Positions 35,154 to 42,873 of a DNA stretch of 59,448 bases are shown piece after piece (position 1 is the stretch's first letter; every line of letters starts with the position of its first letter). Below the pieces are notes generated by a model, which was given only the letters and a program-made list of their open reading frames with translations, ran no database searches and was not told where the DNA came from. This DNA comes from JBFWYO01 sp050186335 (lineage in GTDB: Bacteria; Pseudomonadota; Alphaproteobacteria; Bin65): positions 1-59,448 of the forward strand of contig JBFWYO010000015.1 in NCBI GenBank assembly GCA_050186335.1. The letters are read 5' to 3'. A program made the position numbers and the translations under genes.

Positions 35154-36506
35154 TCATTTGTGCAGCGCAGTTTCGACGGCCAGTGCCACCGACAGCAGCT
35201 TTGCATCGCCCATGGTTTCGCCCATCAGCATCAAGCCGACCGGCGCTTCGCCCGGCACGTGGCAGGGCAGCGAAATCGCACAGCGATCCAGCAGGTTGCC
35301 GAGCGCGGTGTTGCGCAGGATCAGCATGTTGGTCTTCATGTAAAGTTCGTCGTCCGCTTCCAACGGTGCGATCGGCGGTGCGGCCACGGCCACGCTCGGC
35401 ATCATCATGGCATCGAACGGCGCGGTCACCTTGTTCGCGCGCGAAATCAGATCCGCGCGGGCACTGATCAGATCGACATACTCGGAAGCGGTCATGGCGG
35501 CACCCTTCTTGATGCGCGCCGCGATGCGCGGATCGTACTTGGCCTCGTCGGACGCGAGCATGGCGCGGTGCAGGGCGAACGCTTCCGGCGGAGAGAAACC
35601 GCCGGCCGCGTTGATCTTGGGTATCTCCAGCAATTCGTCGAACGCGACGTCGACGATACGGGCACCGGCAGCGGCGAGCTTGCGCAGCGCCGCCTGGTAC
35701 GCGGCGGCGACGGTTCGGTCCACGCCGTCGAGCACGAATTTCTGAACGGCGCCCAAGCGCAGGCCGGCGATGGGCAGTGCCGGCGGGACGACGGGTTCCG
35801 CCCCCGCCATGATCGCATCGAACACGGCGCAACAGGCAACGCTCGCCGCCAGCGGACCGACCGAGTCGAGCGTGCTCGAGAGCGGAAAGCAGCCGCTGGT
35901 CGGCACGCGCCGCGCGGTCGGCTTGAAGCCCGTGATGCCGTTGAGCGCAGACGGGATACGCACCGAGCCGCCCGTGTCCGTGCCGATGCCGGCCACCGCC
36001 ATGCCGTCGGTCACCGACACCGCGGCGCCCGAGGACGAGCCGCCCGGAATGCGCCGGGCGGCGCGGTCGTAAAGATTTGCCGGCGTGCCGTAATGCGGAT
36101 TGATGCCCAAACCGGAATAGGCGAATTCGGTCATGTTGGTGCGGCCGACGATGACGGCGCCGGCCTGGCGCAGGCGCGCAATGGCCGCTGCGTCCTGCCC
36201 CGCCGCCGGCGCGCCCTTGCGCACCACGGAACCCGCCAAGGTGGTTTCGCCGGCGACATCGAACAGATCCTTGATCGAGATCGGCAGGCCGGCGACCGGG
36301 GAGGCGACGATGCCCGCCTTGCGCAAGGCGTCGGATGCGCGCGCTTGAGCCAAGGCGGCGTCGCGATAGAGCTTGGTGAAAGCACGGGGCCCCTCGCCCT
36401 GGGGATCGGCGGCTGCGGCGAGCGCGCGTTCGGTCAACGCAACGCTGGTGGTTGCGCCGCGCGCGAGGTCGGCCTGGAGCGCCGCAACGGTGCCTAGAGT
36501 CTTCAT
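35154..36506 (-). CDS. Amidase (amidase signature family)
   Basis: A 450-residue amidase signature enzyme that hydrolyses an amide, using a Ser-cisSer-Lys triad. The Lys is in LPISIKDLFDVAG (about residue 78), the cis-Ser in PGGSSSGAAV and the nucleophilic Ser in GIGTDTGGSVRIPSA. It is not part of a gatCAB set, since no gatB or gatC is nearby, so a catabolic role is more likely than tRNA amidation. Two bases separate it from the GntR gene upstream. In the same operon are a DUF2848 protein, a cupin and an Old Yellow Enzyme, so the amide may be a ring-derived nitrogen compound; this is speculative. Confidence 0.9.
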   Translation of the reverse strand: MKTLGTVAALQADLARGATTSVALTERALAAAADPQGEGPRAFTKLYRDAALAQARASDALRKAGIVASPVAGLPISIKDLFDVAGETTLAGSVVRKGAPAAGQDAAAIARLRQAGAVIVGRTNMTEFAYSGLGINPHYGTPANLYDRAARRIPGGSSSGAAVSVTDGMAVAGIGTDTGGSVRIPSALNGITGFKPTARRVPTSGCFPLSSTLDSVGPLAASVACCAVFDAIMAGAEPVVPPALPIAGLRLGAVQKFVLDGVDRTVAAAYQAALRKLAAAGARIVDVAFDELLEIPKINAAGGFSPPEAFALHRAMLASDEAKYDPRIAARIKKGAAMTASEYVDLISARADLISRANKVTAPFDAMMMPSVAVAAPPIAPLEADDELYMKTNMLILRNTALGNLLDRCAISLPCHVPGEAPVGLMLMGETMGDAKLLSVALAVETALHK

Positions 36507-36508
36507 TG

Positions 36509-37153
36509 TCAGATTGCCGCCATGAGTCGCTTGCGAAAGGCTTCGATGTGCGCGCGCGAGCGCGCGTCGGCGAGATCGCCGTCGTGCGCCGCGATCGCGT
36601 CGTAAATACCGTGATGCTGCGTGCGCACTTCGGTCGAATGCGCGTGGTCGCTCAGTGTGATGAACCAGATTCGCATCGAACGATCATGCAGGGTGCGCAC
36701 GAAATCGGCCAGAATGCGATTGCGCGCGGCGGCCGAAATGCAGGCATGGAACTCGCGGTCGAGCTTCATGAGCGAGCGCAGGTCGCTGCGCGCGGCGGCG
36801 GCCTTGGAACGTTCGAGCACGTCGATCATCGCCGCCAGATTCTCCGCCGTCACGCGCTCCGCCGCCAGACGCGCGCAAAACGGCTCGTTGACCAGGCGCG
36901 CGTCGACCAGTTCGAGCACGTCGTCGAGCGAAACCGGCTTCACCACCACGCCTTTGCGCGGCATGACCTCGACCATGCCCTCGTGCATCAGCCGGTCGAG
37001 CGCCTGGTGCACGGGCGTGCGGCCGATGCCGAGCTGCGCGCTGACCAGCGCCTCGTTCAGGTATTCGCCGGGCCGGTACTGCAGCGTGATGATGCGATCC
37101 TTGATCGCCTCGTACGCCTTGGCTCGCAGCGATTGCGGCTCGATCGAGTTCAC
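36509..37153 (-). CDS. GntR family regulator (FadR/FCD subfamily)
   Basis: A 214-residue regulator with an N-terminal winged helix (AYEAIKDRIITLQYRPGEYL, LGIGRTPVHQALDRLMHEG, KGVVVKPVSLDDV) and a C-terminal all-helical FCD ligand-binding domain. The metal-binding His and Asp are probably in LDREFHACISAA. The start is GTG at 37153, ten bases after the upstream cupin stop, and the family region starts a few residues in. It lies in the middle of the operon, not at its end, so it is probably co-transcribed with its targets. The ligand is likely a carboxylic acid, as for other FCD proteins. Confidence 0.91.
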   Translation of the reverse strand: MNSIEPQSLRAKAYEAIKDRIITLQYRPGEYLNEALVSAQLGIGRTPVHQALDRLMHEGMVEVMPRKGVVVKPVSLDDVLELVDARLVNEPFCARLAAERVTAENLAAMIDVLERSKAAAARSDLRSLMKLDREFHACISAAARNRILADFVRTLHDRSMRIWFITLSDHAHSTEVRTQHHGIYDAIAAHDGDLADARSRAHIEAFRKRLMAAI

Positions 37154-37163
37154 CGCGCCCTCG

Positions 37164-37568
37164 TCATTTCTTCGGCAGCGTGTGCGGCTTGGTTTCGTCG
37201 TAATAGTGGATTTCCAGCATCATGCAGCCGGCCTCGGATTTGAACGGCCCGTGATAGACGCCGGGCGGGCGGACGGCATAGGTCGGCCCGGAAAAGCTTT
37301 CGCCGCCCTTGCCGTTCTTGTCGTTGCCGACCGAGAGATCGCCCTGCACCAGATAGACCTCTTCCCAGTGATCGTGAATGAACGGCTCCGTGGTGAAGAC
37401 GCCCGGCTGAAAGCGCAGCAAGCGGGTGCGGCTGCCCTTCTTCTTGGCCTCGTCGAGATCGCTGGCGAGGATTTTCTGCTGGATGCCGGACGGATAGCCC
37501 GGCGGCGTTTCCCAGCCGTTGCGCAGGTCCAGCTTATGGAATTCCAGATGCGGTTTGTTCATCGCCAT
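37164..37568 (-). CDS. Cupin domain protein
   Basis: A 134-residue small cupin. Motif 1 is FIHDHWEEVYLVQGDL and motif 2 is VRPPGVYHGPF, giving His, His, Glu and His ligands for a metal. The size and the EVYLVQGDLSV pattern resemble stand-alone cupins near aromatic catabolic genes. GGAG precedes the ATG at 37568. It lies between DUF2848 and GntR with short gaps (about 30 and 10 bases). It could be a ring-cleaving dioxygenase, as no classical intradiol or extradiol dioxygenase is present in the window, but it could equally be an isomerase or sensor. Confidence 0.88.
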   Translation of the reverse strand: MAMNKPHLEFHKLDLRNGWETPPGYPSGIQQKILASDLDEAKKKGSRTRLLRFQPGVFTTEPFIHDHWEEVYLVQGDLSVGNDKNGKGGESFSGPTYAVRPPGVYHGPFKSEAGCMMLEIHYYDETKPHTLPKK

Positions 37569-37600
37569 GGCGGTGTCTCCTCTTCGTATCGTGGTCGGGC

Positions 37601-38293
37601 TCAGCCCTCGACGGGCAAAGGTACGATCCGGTATGCGTGCGCGATCTTACGCCCCATTACCGGGTCGTCCAATTCGATCTCGAATTTCTCGGCGGGCCGG
37701 ATGCCGCCATGCGCCGGAAGCGTGCCGCAGAACATCGCCGTGCCGCTCGACAGACCGGTCTTGGCGTAGCCCTGCATGAGTTCGCGCGGATCCAGCATGG
37801 TGGTGACCGGCCCCTCTTGATAGAGCGCGCGTTGCCCGCCGATCGTGGCGTACGCACGCAACATCAATTTATCCCAGTGCGGCAGCACCTCGTCGAATCG
37901 CCAGACGGTTGCGCCGACGGGCTTGGCGCACATTTGCTTGGACAGCGACACGTTGACGGTTTCCGCTTCGCGATCCGTATGATCGGAGCCGACCGTGATC
38001 CACAGCCCGTCCGCCAAACTGAACAGCACGAATTCCACTTCGCCGCTGGACTTTCCGCCGGAGACTTGAATTTCGTCTTCCGTGGTCAACAACGATGACG
38101 CGACGCGATAATAGATCGGCGTCGATTTCGGCCGCTTCACGCCGAGCGCCTCGAGTTCCTTGATATGCGCTTCCATGGCCGGCTTGTTGCGCCCGGTCCA
38201 GCCGGCGATCACCAGTTGCCCTATGGATGCGACTCTGCGCCCGGCACCGGTCTTGGCCACGCATTCGAAATTCAGTTTCGCCTGGCACGCCAT
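37601..38293 (-). CDS. DUF2848 family protein
   Basis: A 230-residue member of DUF2848, a family of unknown function often found near catabolic genes. The recognisable family text is VIAGWTGRNKPAMEAHIKEL, ALGVKRPKSTPIYYRVA, VTVGSDHTDREAETV and SKQMCAKPVGATVW. Possible catalytic residues are the Asp, His and Asp of GSDHTDRE and the Glu of SSGEVEFVL. The layout, with a small helical N-terminus and a later SGTAMFCGTLPAHGG stretch, looks somewhat like fumarylacetoacetate-hydrolase-type enzymes. That resemblance is only my impression. GGAG precedes the ATG. It follows the Old Yellow Enzyme gene by nine bases. Confidence 0.82.
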   Translation of the reverse strand: MACQAKLNFECVAKTGAGRRVASIGQLVIAGWTGRNKPAMEAHIKELEALGVKRPKSTPIYYRVASSLLTTEDEIQVSGGKSSGEVEFVLFSLADGLWITVGSDHTDREAETVNVSLSKQMCAKPVGATVWRFDEVLPHWDKLMLRAYATIGGQRALYQEGPVTTMLDPRELMQGYAKTGLSSGTAMFCGTLPAHGGIRPAEKFEIELDDPVMGRKIAHAYRIVPLPVEG

Positions 38294-38302
38294 CCACGTC
38301 TC

Positions 38303-39448
38303 CTAAAAGATATTCGAGCGCTCGTATTGCAGCGGCCACGCAACATTGCGCGCGTGCAGGGCCTTCGCCGCCTTGAGCGGCCAGTGCGGGTCGCCGAGTA
38401 AAGTTCTTCCGAGCACGACGATATCGGCGCGGCCGTTGGCGACGATTTCCTCGGCCATGTCGGGCGCGTGAATCAGGCCCACCGCCGCGGTGGCGATGCC
38501 GGCTTCGCGCCGCACGCGTTCGGCGAACGGCACCTGGTAGCCGGGATGCACCGGAATCTGCTGTCGCCGGTCGTTGCCGCCGGAACTGCAATCGACGAAA
38601 TCGACGTCGCCGCGCGCCTTGAGGATCTTGCACAGCGCGACAGATTCTTCGGCGCTCCAGCCGCCCTCAACCCAATCGGTCACCGAGAGGCGGACGGCGA
38701 GCGGCAGCTCGGCCGGCCATTCACCGCGCACCGCGGCCAAGGTATCGAGCAGCAGCCGAATGCGGTTGTCGAATGAGCCGCCATACGCGTCCGTGCGGCG
38801 ATTCGACAGCGGCGACAGGAACTGATGGAACAGATAGCCGTGCGCCGCGTGCAGCTCGATCAGCTTGAACCCGGCCTGGCGCGCACGCACCGCGGCGGTC
38901 CGATAGGCGTCGATCGACGCGTCGATGTCGCCCTTGTCCATGGCGTGCGGGATTGCGGCGCCGGGGCCGCTCGGCTCCGCCGACGGGGCGATGATGTCCC
39001 AGCCGCCATGGGACGGCGCAATCGGCGTGCTGCCCGCCCACGGCGGCGAGATCGAGGCCTTGCGGCCGGCGTGGCCGAGCTGAATCGCCGGAACCGCACC
39101 TTGCCCGGCGACGAACTCGACGATCCGCGCAAAGGCATCGCGCTGCGTATCGTTCCACAGGCCGAGACAATGCGGCGTGATGCGCCCGCGCGGCTCGACA
39201 TGCGTGGCTTCGACGCAGACGATGCCGGCGCCGCCGACCGCACGCGCGGCCAGATGGGCGAAATGCCAATCGTTCGGCAAACCATCGATGGCCGAGTACT
39301 GGCACATCGGCGACAGCATGATGCGGTTCTTTGCGGTGACCGAGCGAAGCGGCAACGGGCGGAACAGAAACGGGTTCGGATCGCGCTGCAAGATGCGGCG
39401 TTCGTTCTCCCCCGCCTTAGCGCCGGGCTGAATGATCGGCCGGTTCAC
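38303..39448 (-). CDS. Old Yellow Enzyme family NADH:flavin oxidoreductase (YqjM-like)
   Basis: A 381-residue FMN-dependent ene-reductase with a TIM barrel. The motif MLSPMCQYSAIDGLPNDWHF, with Cys at the YqjM-type position, places it in the thermophilic-like OYE class. IQLGHAGRKAS, the paired His/Asn-type ELHAAHGYLFHQFLSPLSNRR and VVLGRTLLGDPHW follow in the expected order. Such enzymes reduce activated C=C bonds, including unsaturated ring-cleavage products. The start is GTG at 39448, overlapping the stop of the EthD-like gene (GTGA). It is the second gene of the operon that begins at 39777. Confidence 0.93.
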   Translation of the reverse strand: MNRPIIQPGAKAGENERRILQRDPNPFLFRPLPLRSVTAKNRIMLSPMCQYSAIDGLPNDWHFAHLAARAVGGAGIVCVEATHVEPRGRITPHCLGLWNDTQRDAFARIVEFVAGQGAVPAIQLGHAGRKASISPPWAGSTPIAPSHGGWDIIAPSAEPSGPGAAIPHAMDKGDIDASIDAYRTAAVRARQAGFKLIELHAAHGYLFHQFLSPLSNRRTDAYGGSFDNRIRLLLDTLAAVRGEWPAELPLAVRLSVTDWVEGGWSAEESVALCKILKARGDVDFVDCSSGGNDRRQQIPVHPGYQVPFAERVRREAGIATAAVGLIHAPDMAEEIVANGRADIVVLGRTLLGDPHWPLKAAKALHARNVAWPLQYERSNIF

Positions 39449-39777
39449 CGAATTTTCTCCGCGCGCATGGCCAGATGCGTGGCCGGTCCGCCGAACGGCG
39501 GAAAATTCGGGAAATCGTCGCGCGCGCGGCGGCGAGCCTCCGAGGCCAGCGCGCGATTCAGCGCCTCAGGCGAATCGAAAACCATCTGCGCGAGGAATTC
39601 GGTTGGATCGGGACTGGTCGGAAACGGATCGGCCGACGCTATGGGCGTGTGGAGCACGAGCGAACGCAGGCCGGGGAACTCGGCCAGGATCGGCGCGTGG
39701 CGGTGACGGTAGTAATCGACGAACGCGGCCGCCGCGGAACCCAGGTTCTGGTAACGGACAAAATACGAAACGCTCAT
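39445..39777 (-). CDS. EthD-like dimeric alpha/beta-barrel protein
   Basis: A 110-residue protein that fits the EthD/dimeric alpha-beta barrel pattern: a strand, then AAAAFVDYYRHRHAPILAEF with the characteristic YYRHRHAPI, then a strand with LVLHTPI and a later FDSPEALNRALASE helix. Such proteins are small isomerases, lactonases or accessory factors in aromatic and ether degradation. It overlaps the OYE gene by four bases and is the first gene after an operator-like palindrome at 39841. It is therefore the likely start of the operon EthD-OYE-DUF2848-cupin-GntR-amidase-hypothetical-hydroquinone reductase. Confidence 0.75.
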   Translation of the reverse strand: MSVSYFVRYQNLGSAAAAFVDYYRHRHAPILAEFPGLRSLVLHTPIASADPFPTSPDPTEFLAQMVFDSPEALNRALASEARRRARDDFPNFPPFGGPATHLAMRAEKIR

Positions 39778-39840
39778 GTCGTTCTCCCACCGGCGGCCGC
39801 TTTCGCGGGCGGCACAATTGTCATCGATCTAATATGTTAT

Positions 39841-39854
39841 TGTGAAATTTCACA
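39841..39854. promoter_or_regulatory. Perfect 14-base palindrome before the EthD-OYE operon
   Basis: TGTGAAATTTCACA is fully symmetric and lies 64 bases upstream of the EthD-like start and 60 bases after the MarR stop (39915). The surrounding bases are AT-rich. It could be a site for the adjacent MarR, for the operon's GntR or for a CRP-like protein (TGTGA half sites). Confidence 0.55.
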
Positions 39855-39914
39855 CGTGCTAATCCTGCAGGGGGCCATTTCCGGCGCTGCCGGAAATCTC
39901 TTAACCATCTGTTT

Positions 39915-40514
39915 CTACACGACTTCTGCGCTTGCCGAGACGGCAGCACGGCGCGCGGCGCGCTTCCGTGCCGGTTCGCCGTGCGTCGCCAGAGCCACCG
40001 CCGCATCCGATTGGGCGACCAGGTTCGCGATCGATCCGGACAATTGTGCGAACTCACGCGCCGCCAACGAACCGAAGAACCGATCGTTTACCGCGCGCAC
40101 CCGTTCGATGATCGCGTCGACCTTCCGCGCGCCCGAACGCGTCAGATTGAGCACCACGCTGCGCCGGTCGACCGGATGGGTGGATTTTTCCAGCCAGCCG
40201 GCGGCGGCGAGCTTGCCGGTTTCCGCGGTCACGAATGCGCCGCTGACGTGAAGCTGCTCGGCCACGGCGCTGACCGTGGCCGCGTTGCCCTCAGCCAGGT
40301 GTGCAACCGCCATCAGGATATTGTATTGCGGCCCGGTGACGCCGAGCCGGCGCGCGAACCCGTCGCGCACCGCCTGCATGCGCACCGAAACCGTGAACAG
40401 ATCCGCCACCAGCTGGCGGAACTTCGCATCCGATCCGTCCACCAGCAAGGTGGCGCGCGTCACCGTCACCGGTAACGCCGCCGCCCTGCCGTTGGCGCGA
40501 GGGACGCGCGCCAT
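39915..40514 (-). CDS. MarR family transcriptional regulator
   Basis: A 199-residue winged-helix protein with MarR core VTGPQYNILMAVAHLAEG, recognition helix VAEQLHVSGAFVTAETGKL and wing VDRRSVVLNLTRSGARKV. It resembles the MarR at 31771 in the recognition region (HVxxxxVTxExGKL). The C-terminus is an Arg/Ala-rich tail. The ATG at 40514 shares one base with the stop of the AhpD-like gene (TAATG), so the two are coupled. Neighbouring palindromes at 39841 and direct repeats at 42717 are candidate targets. It probably controls the ubiD and EthD-OYE transcripts in response to an aromatic acid. Confidence 0.9.
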   Translation of the reverse strand: MARVPRANGRAAALPVTVTRATLLVDGSDAKFRQLVADLFTVSVRMQAVRDGFARRLGVTGPQYNILMAVAHLAEGNAATVSAVAEQLHVSGAFVTAETGKLAAAGWLEKSTHPVDRRSVVLNLTRSGARKVDAIIERVRAVNDRFFGSLAAREFAQLSGSIANLVAQSDAAVALATHGEPARKRAARRAAVSASAEVV

Positions 40515-41155
40515 TACGCTTTGACCAGATCGACGTAGCCGGTGTCGCCCAGCAGGTGCTTCTCGATCGGGATGTGCAGACTGTCGTGGACCGTGTTGTA
40601 GAATTTCCAGAATCCGACGACGCAGGCGAGTTCGACGATCTGCGGCGGCGTCAGATGCTGCTTCAGCTGCATCAGAATTTCGGTCGGCACGTTCGGCGCA
40701 TCTTCCGAGGCGGCGCGCACGTAATCGAAGCACGCTTTCTCCATCGCATCCTTCGGCACGTGATCGCCGGAGATCAGGCCCTGCAGCTCGTCTTCGCTCA
40801 GGCCCCAGCCTTCGCTGTTCATCGGATCGCCGGTCGGCGTGCGCTTGAGCATCGAGCAGGAATGCGCCGTGCAATAGGCGCAGCCGTTGACCGCGCAGGC
40901 GATCACCGCGCATTTGCGCTTCAGCAGTTGCGGCAAGGTGGACGTCGGATCGCGCATGACCTTGCTGTTGAGTGTGAACAGCACTTCCGCGATCTCCGGG
41001 CGATGCGCATAAAGCTTCAGCGCGTTCGGCAGAAACCCCATGCGTTTCATGTAGGGCTTGACGATCGGGTCGAGCATGGCGGGAAATTTTTCCGCCGGCA
41101 CGTACGGGATGAACGGATCGGCTTCGACGGTCACTTTGGGCGGGGGCGCATTCAT
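40514..41155 (-). CDS. Carboxymuconolactone decarboxylase/AhpD-like protein
   Basis: A 213-residue all-helical protein of the CMD/AhpD superfamily. The redox motif CAVNGCAYCTAHSCSML contains CxxCxxH, typical of peroxidase-active AhpD-like members. The preceding LPQLLKRKCAVIA is also usual. Proteins with this motif reduce peroxides with a dithiol partner, while others act as decarboxylases or isomerases in aromatic pathways. It lies between UbiD and MarR on the same strand, 118 bases from the UbiD stop, with a palindromic repeat in between. A protective role during quinone or hydroperoxide formation would fit. Confidence 0.88.
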   Translation of the reverse strand: MNAPPPKVTVEADPFIPYVPAEKFPAMLDPIVKPYMKRMGFLPNALKLYAHRPEIAEVLFTLNSKVMRDPTSTLPQLLKRKCAVIACAVNGCAYCTAHSCSMLKRTPTGDPMNSEGWGLSEDELQGLISGDHVPKDAMEKACFDYVRAASEDAPNVPTEILMQLKQHLTPPQIVELACVVGFWKFYNTVHDSLHIPIEKHLLGDTGYVDLVKA

Positions 41156-41179
41156 GGCGATCTCCTATCTTGTTGCGGG

Positions 41180-41262
41180 CTCATGCTTCGACAGGCTCAG
41201 CATGAGGATTTATCTACCGGCACGCAGAAAGACTCCTCATGCCGAGCCTGTCGAAGCATGAG
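41180..41262. repeat. Near-perfect 29-base inverted repeat element
   Basis: Arms 41180-41208 and 41234-41262 are complementary at 28 of 29 positions, with a 25-base loop. The words CATGCTTCGACAGGCTCAGC and ATGAGGA identify it as the full form of the element seen as a half copy at 1539-1564. It lies in the gap between the UbiD stop and the AhpD-like start and could attenuate read-through within the operon. Confidence 0.8.
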
Positions 41263-41273
41263 ACAATCGACTT

Positions 41274-42695
41274 TCACAGATAATCCTCCAGCTTCACCTC
41301 GCCCCAGTGCAGCGGCCAGGCGCGTTCGAAATCGGCGGCGTTGCTGCGGTCCTTGGCGGTCGCGTCGATGCCGATCTTGCCGACCGTGCGCCATGGCGCC
41401 TGGCCGGGAATCGGCATCGCGGCGGGGTCGTACAGCGAGCCGCGCGTCCCCGGCACGACGATGATGTCCGTGGCCGGATCGACGCGCGTCGCCATCGCGT
41501 AATAGACGTCGGCGGCGCTGTTGATGTCGGTATCGGGCGAAACGGCGACGACCATCTTGGTGTTCAGCCATGGCGCGCCCATGCAGGTCATCAGCGCATC
41601 ATTGACGAAGCCCGCGCGCGGCGCCTCGACCTGGATGATGCAGGAGAGCGCCGCCCCCCAGGTCGGAAACTGCACGTCGTGCACGGTGAGGCCGATTTCG
41701 CTGACGCGGTTGAACAGCGTCGCCTCGTGGCACAGGCGCGGCAGGCGCTGATGATCGGTGTCCGGCGTGGTCTGGTGGTTGCGGTAAATCGGCCTGCCGC
41801 CGCGCATGGTGATCGCGGTTATGGTGACCTCCGGCAGGCGCTGCGATTTTGGCAGATAGTACATGGTCGGCGAAACCGAGCCGGCGTAGTCGAAATATTC
41901 TTTGATGTTGAGCGTGCCTTCGAGGACGATTTCGGCGTTCGCCGGGACCATCATGTCGATGGTCTCGCACGGCACCATCTCGATATCCATGTCCATCACG
42001 GTACCGACCATTTCCAGCTCGCCCCACAGATCCATGTGCAGGCCGGAGAAATTGGCCATGATCTCGTAGGCCGGCGGCACGCCGATGACGAATGCCACCG
42101 GCAGCTCGAACTTGCCCATGTCGCGGTATTTTTTCATGATCGCGTGGGAATGCGGCGTGACGAAACTCATCAGTGCCTTGTTCGGCCCGATCGGCGCGGT
42201 GCCCGGATTGCAGGTGTTGCAGAATCCGGTTTCCGGGTCCTTCAGGATGCCCATGGCCGTGATGTAGGGCTGATTGAGCGTCTGCGAATGACCGGGGATC
42301 GGCAGCTTGCGCAGATCGATCTGGTCGCCTTTCCAGATCACTTCCTTCACCGGGCCGCTTTTGACGTCGACGAAGCCGCGCGGCGCCTTACGCAGGCGTT
42401 GCGCGAGCGTCGGCAGGAATTGTTTCTCGCCGACACCCAGGGCGCGGCATTGCGACCAGCGGTGGCGCACCAGCATGTCGGTCAGCCTGAAGCCCGGATA
42501 TTCGACGATGTTGTCGAACACGATCGGACCTTGGCTCTGCGCCGTCAGCGCGCCGATATGCTGCATGCGCACGGGCTTTTTGACGATTGTGACGATGTCC
42601 TGATTGGTCTCGAGGTAGGAGCGCAGGTCCGCGTCGAGCTTGTTCTTGCGCGGCGGCACCGCCGCCGGGGAAACCGCATTCTGACTCGCCAGCAT
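41274..42695 (-). CDS. UbiD family decarboxylase
   Basis: A 473-residue UbiD-type enzyme that uses prenylated FMN for reversible (de)carboxylation of aromatic or unsaturated acids. Family text includes LPIPGHSQTLNQPYITAMGI, FVIGVPPAYEIMANF, PANAEIVLEGTLN and the C-terminal VVPGTRGSLYDPAA. The Glu of PANAEIVLEG lies where UbiD enzymes have conserved acids. No ubiX-like prenyltransferase is in the window, so the cofactor must come from a gene elsewhere. It starts the leftward gene run and is divergent from a crotonase at 42874. The repeats at 42717-42751 sit just before its start. A phenolic or heterocyclic acid is a plausible substrate. Confidence 0.92.
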   Translation of the reverse strand: MLASQNAVSPAAVPPRKNKLDADLRSYLETNQDIVTIVKKPVRMQHIGALTAQSQGPIVFDNIVEYPGFRLTDMLVRHRWSQCRALGVGEKQFLPTLAQRLRKAPRGFVDVKSGPVKEVIWKGDQIDLRKLPIPGHSQTLNQPYITAMGILKDPETGFCNTCNPGTAPIGPNKALMSFVTPHSHAIMKKYRDMGKFELPVAFVIGVPPAYEIMANFSGLHMDLWGELEMVGTVMDMDIEMVPCETIDMMVPANAEIVLEGTLNIKEYFDYAGSVSPTMYYLPKSQRLPEVTITAITMRGGRPIYRNHQTTPDTDHQRLPRLCHEATLFNRVSEIGLTVHDVQFPTWGAALSCIIQVEAPRAGFVNDALMTCMGAPWLNTKMVVAVSPDTDINSAADVYYAMATRVDPATDIIVVPGTRGSLYDPAAMPIPGQAPWRTVGKIGIDATAKDRSNAADFERAWPLHWGEVKLEDYL

Positions 42696-42716
42696 GAAAC
42701 ATCCCTCCCCTTGATT

Positions 42717-42751
42717 GCTAAGTAAATTAGCTAAGTAACTTCGCTAATGCA
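42717..42751. promoter_or_regulatory. Three 9-base direct repeats at 13-base spacing before ubiD
   Basis: GCTAAGTAA occurs at 42717-42725 and 42730-42738. A weaker copy, GCTAATGCA, lies at 42743-42751, each 13 bases apart. Overlapping symmetric cores TTAGCTAA and AAGTAACTT are inside. The block lies 21 bases upstream of the UbiD start and in the divergent gap with the crotonase gene. It looks like a multi-site operator, possibly for the MarR at 39915. Confidence 0.55.
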
Positions 42752-42873
42752 AGCGCTTTGAATGGGCTTCGCGCGACGCACCGCGCAGGCGCAGCACGCG
42801 TCCACGGAGTCTGGCGGAACGCCGGCCGTTGCCGCATAGTGCGCGGCAGCATTTCCGACCGCGAGGGAGCACC

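Noticed and set aside
35154..36506. Amidase as GatA of the tRNA amidotransferase
   Set aside because: No gatB or gatC nearby and the gene sits inside a catabolic operon; the triad alone does not distinguish the families.
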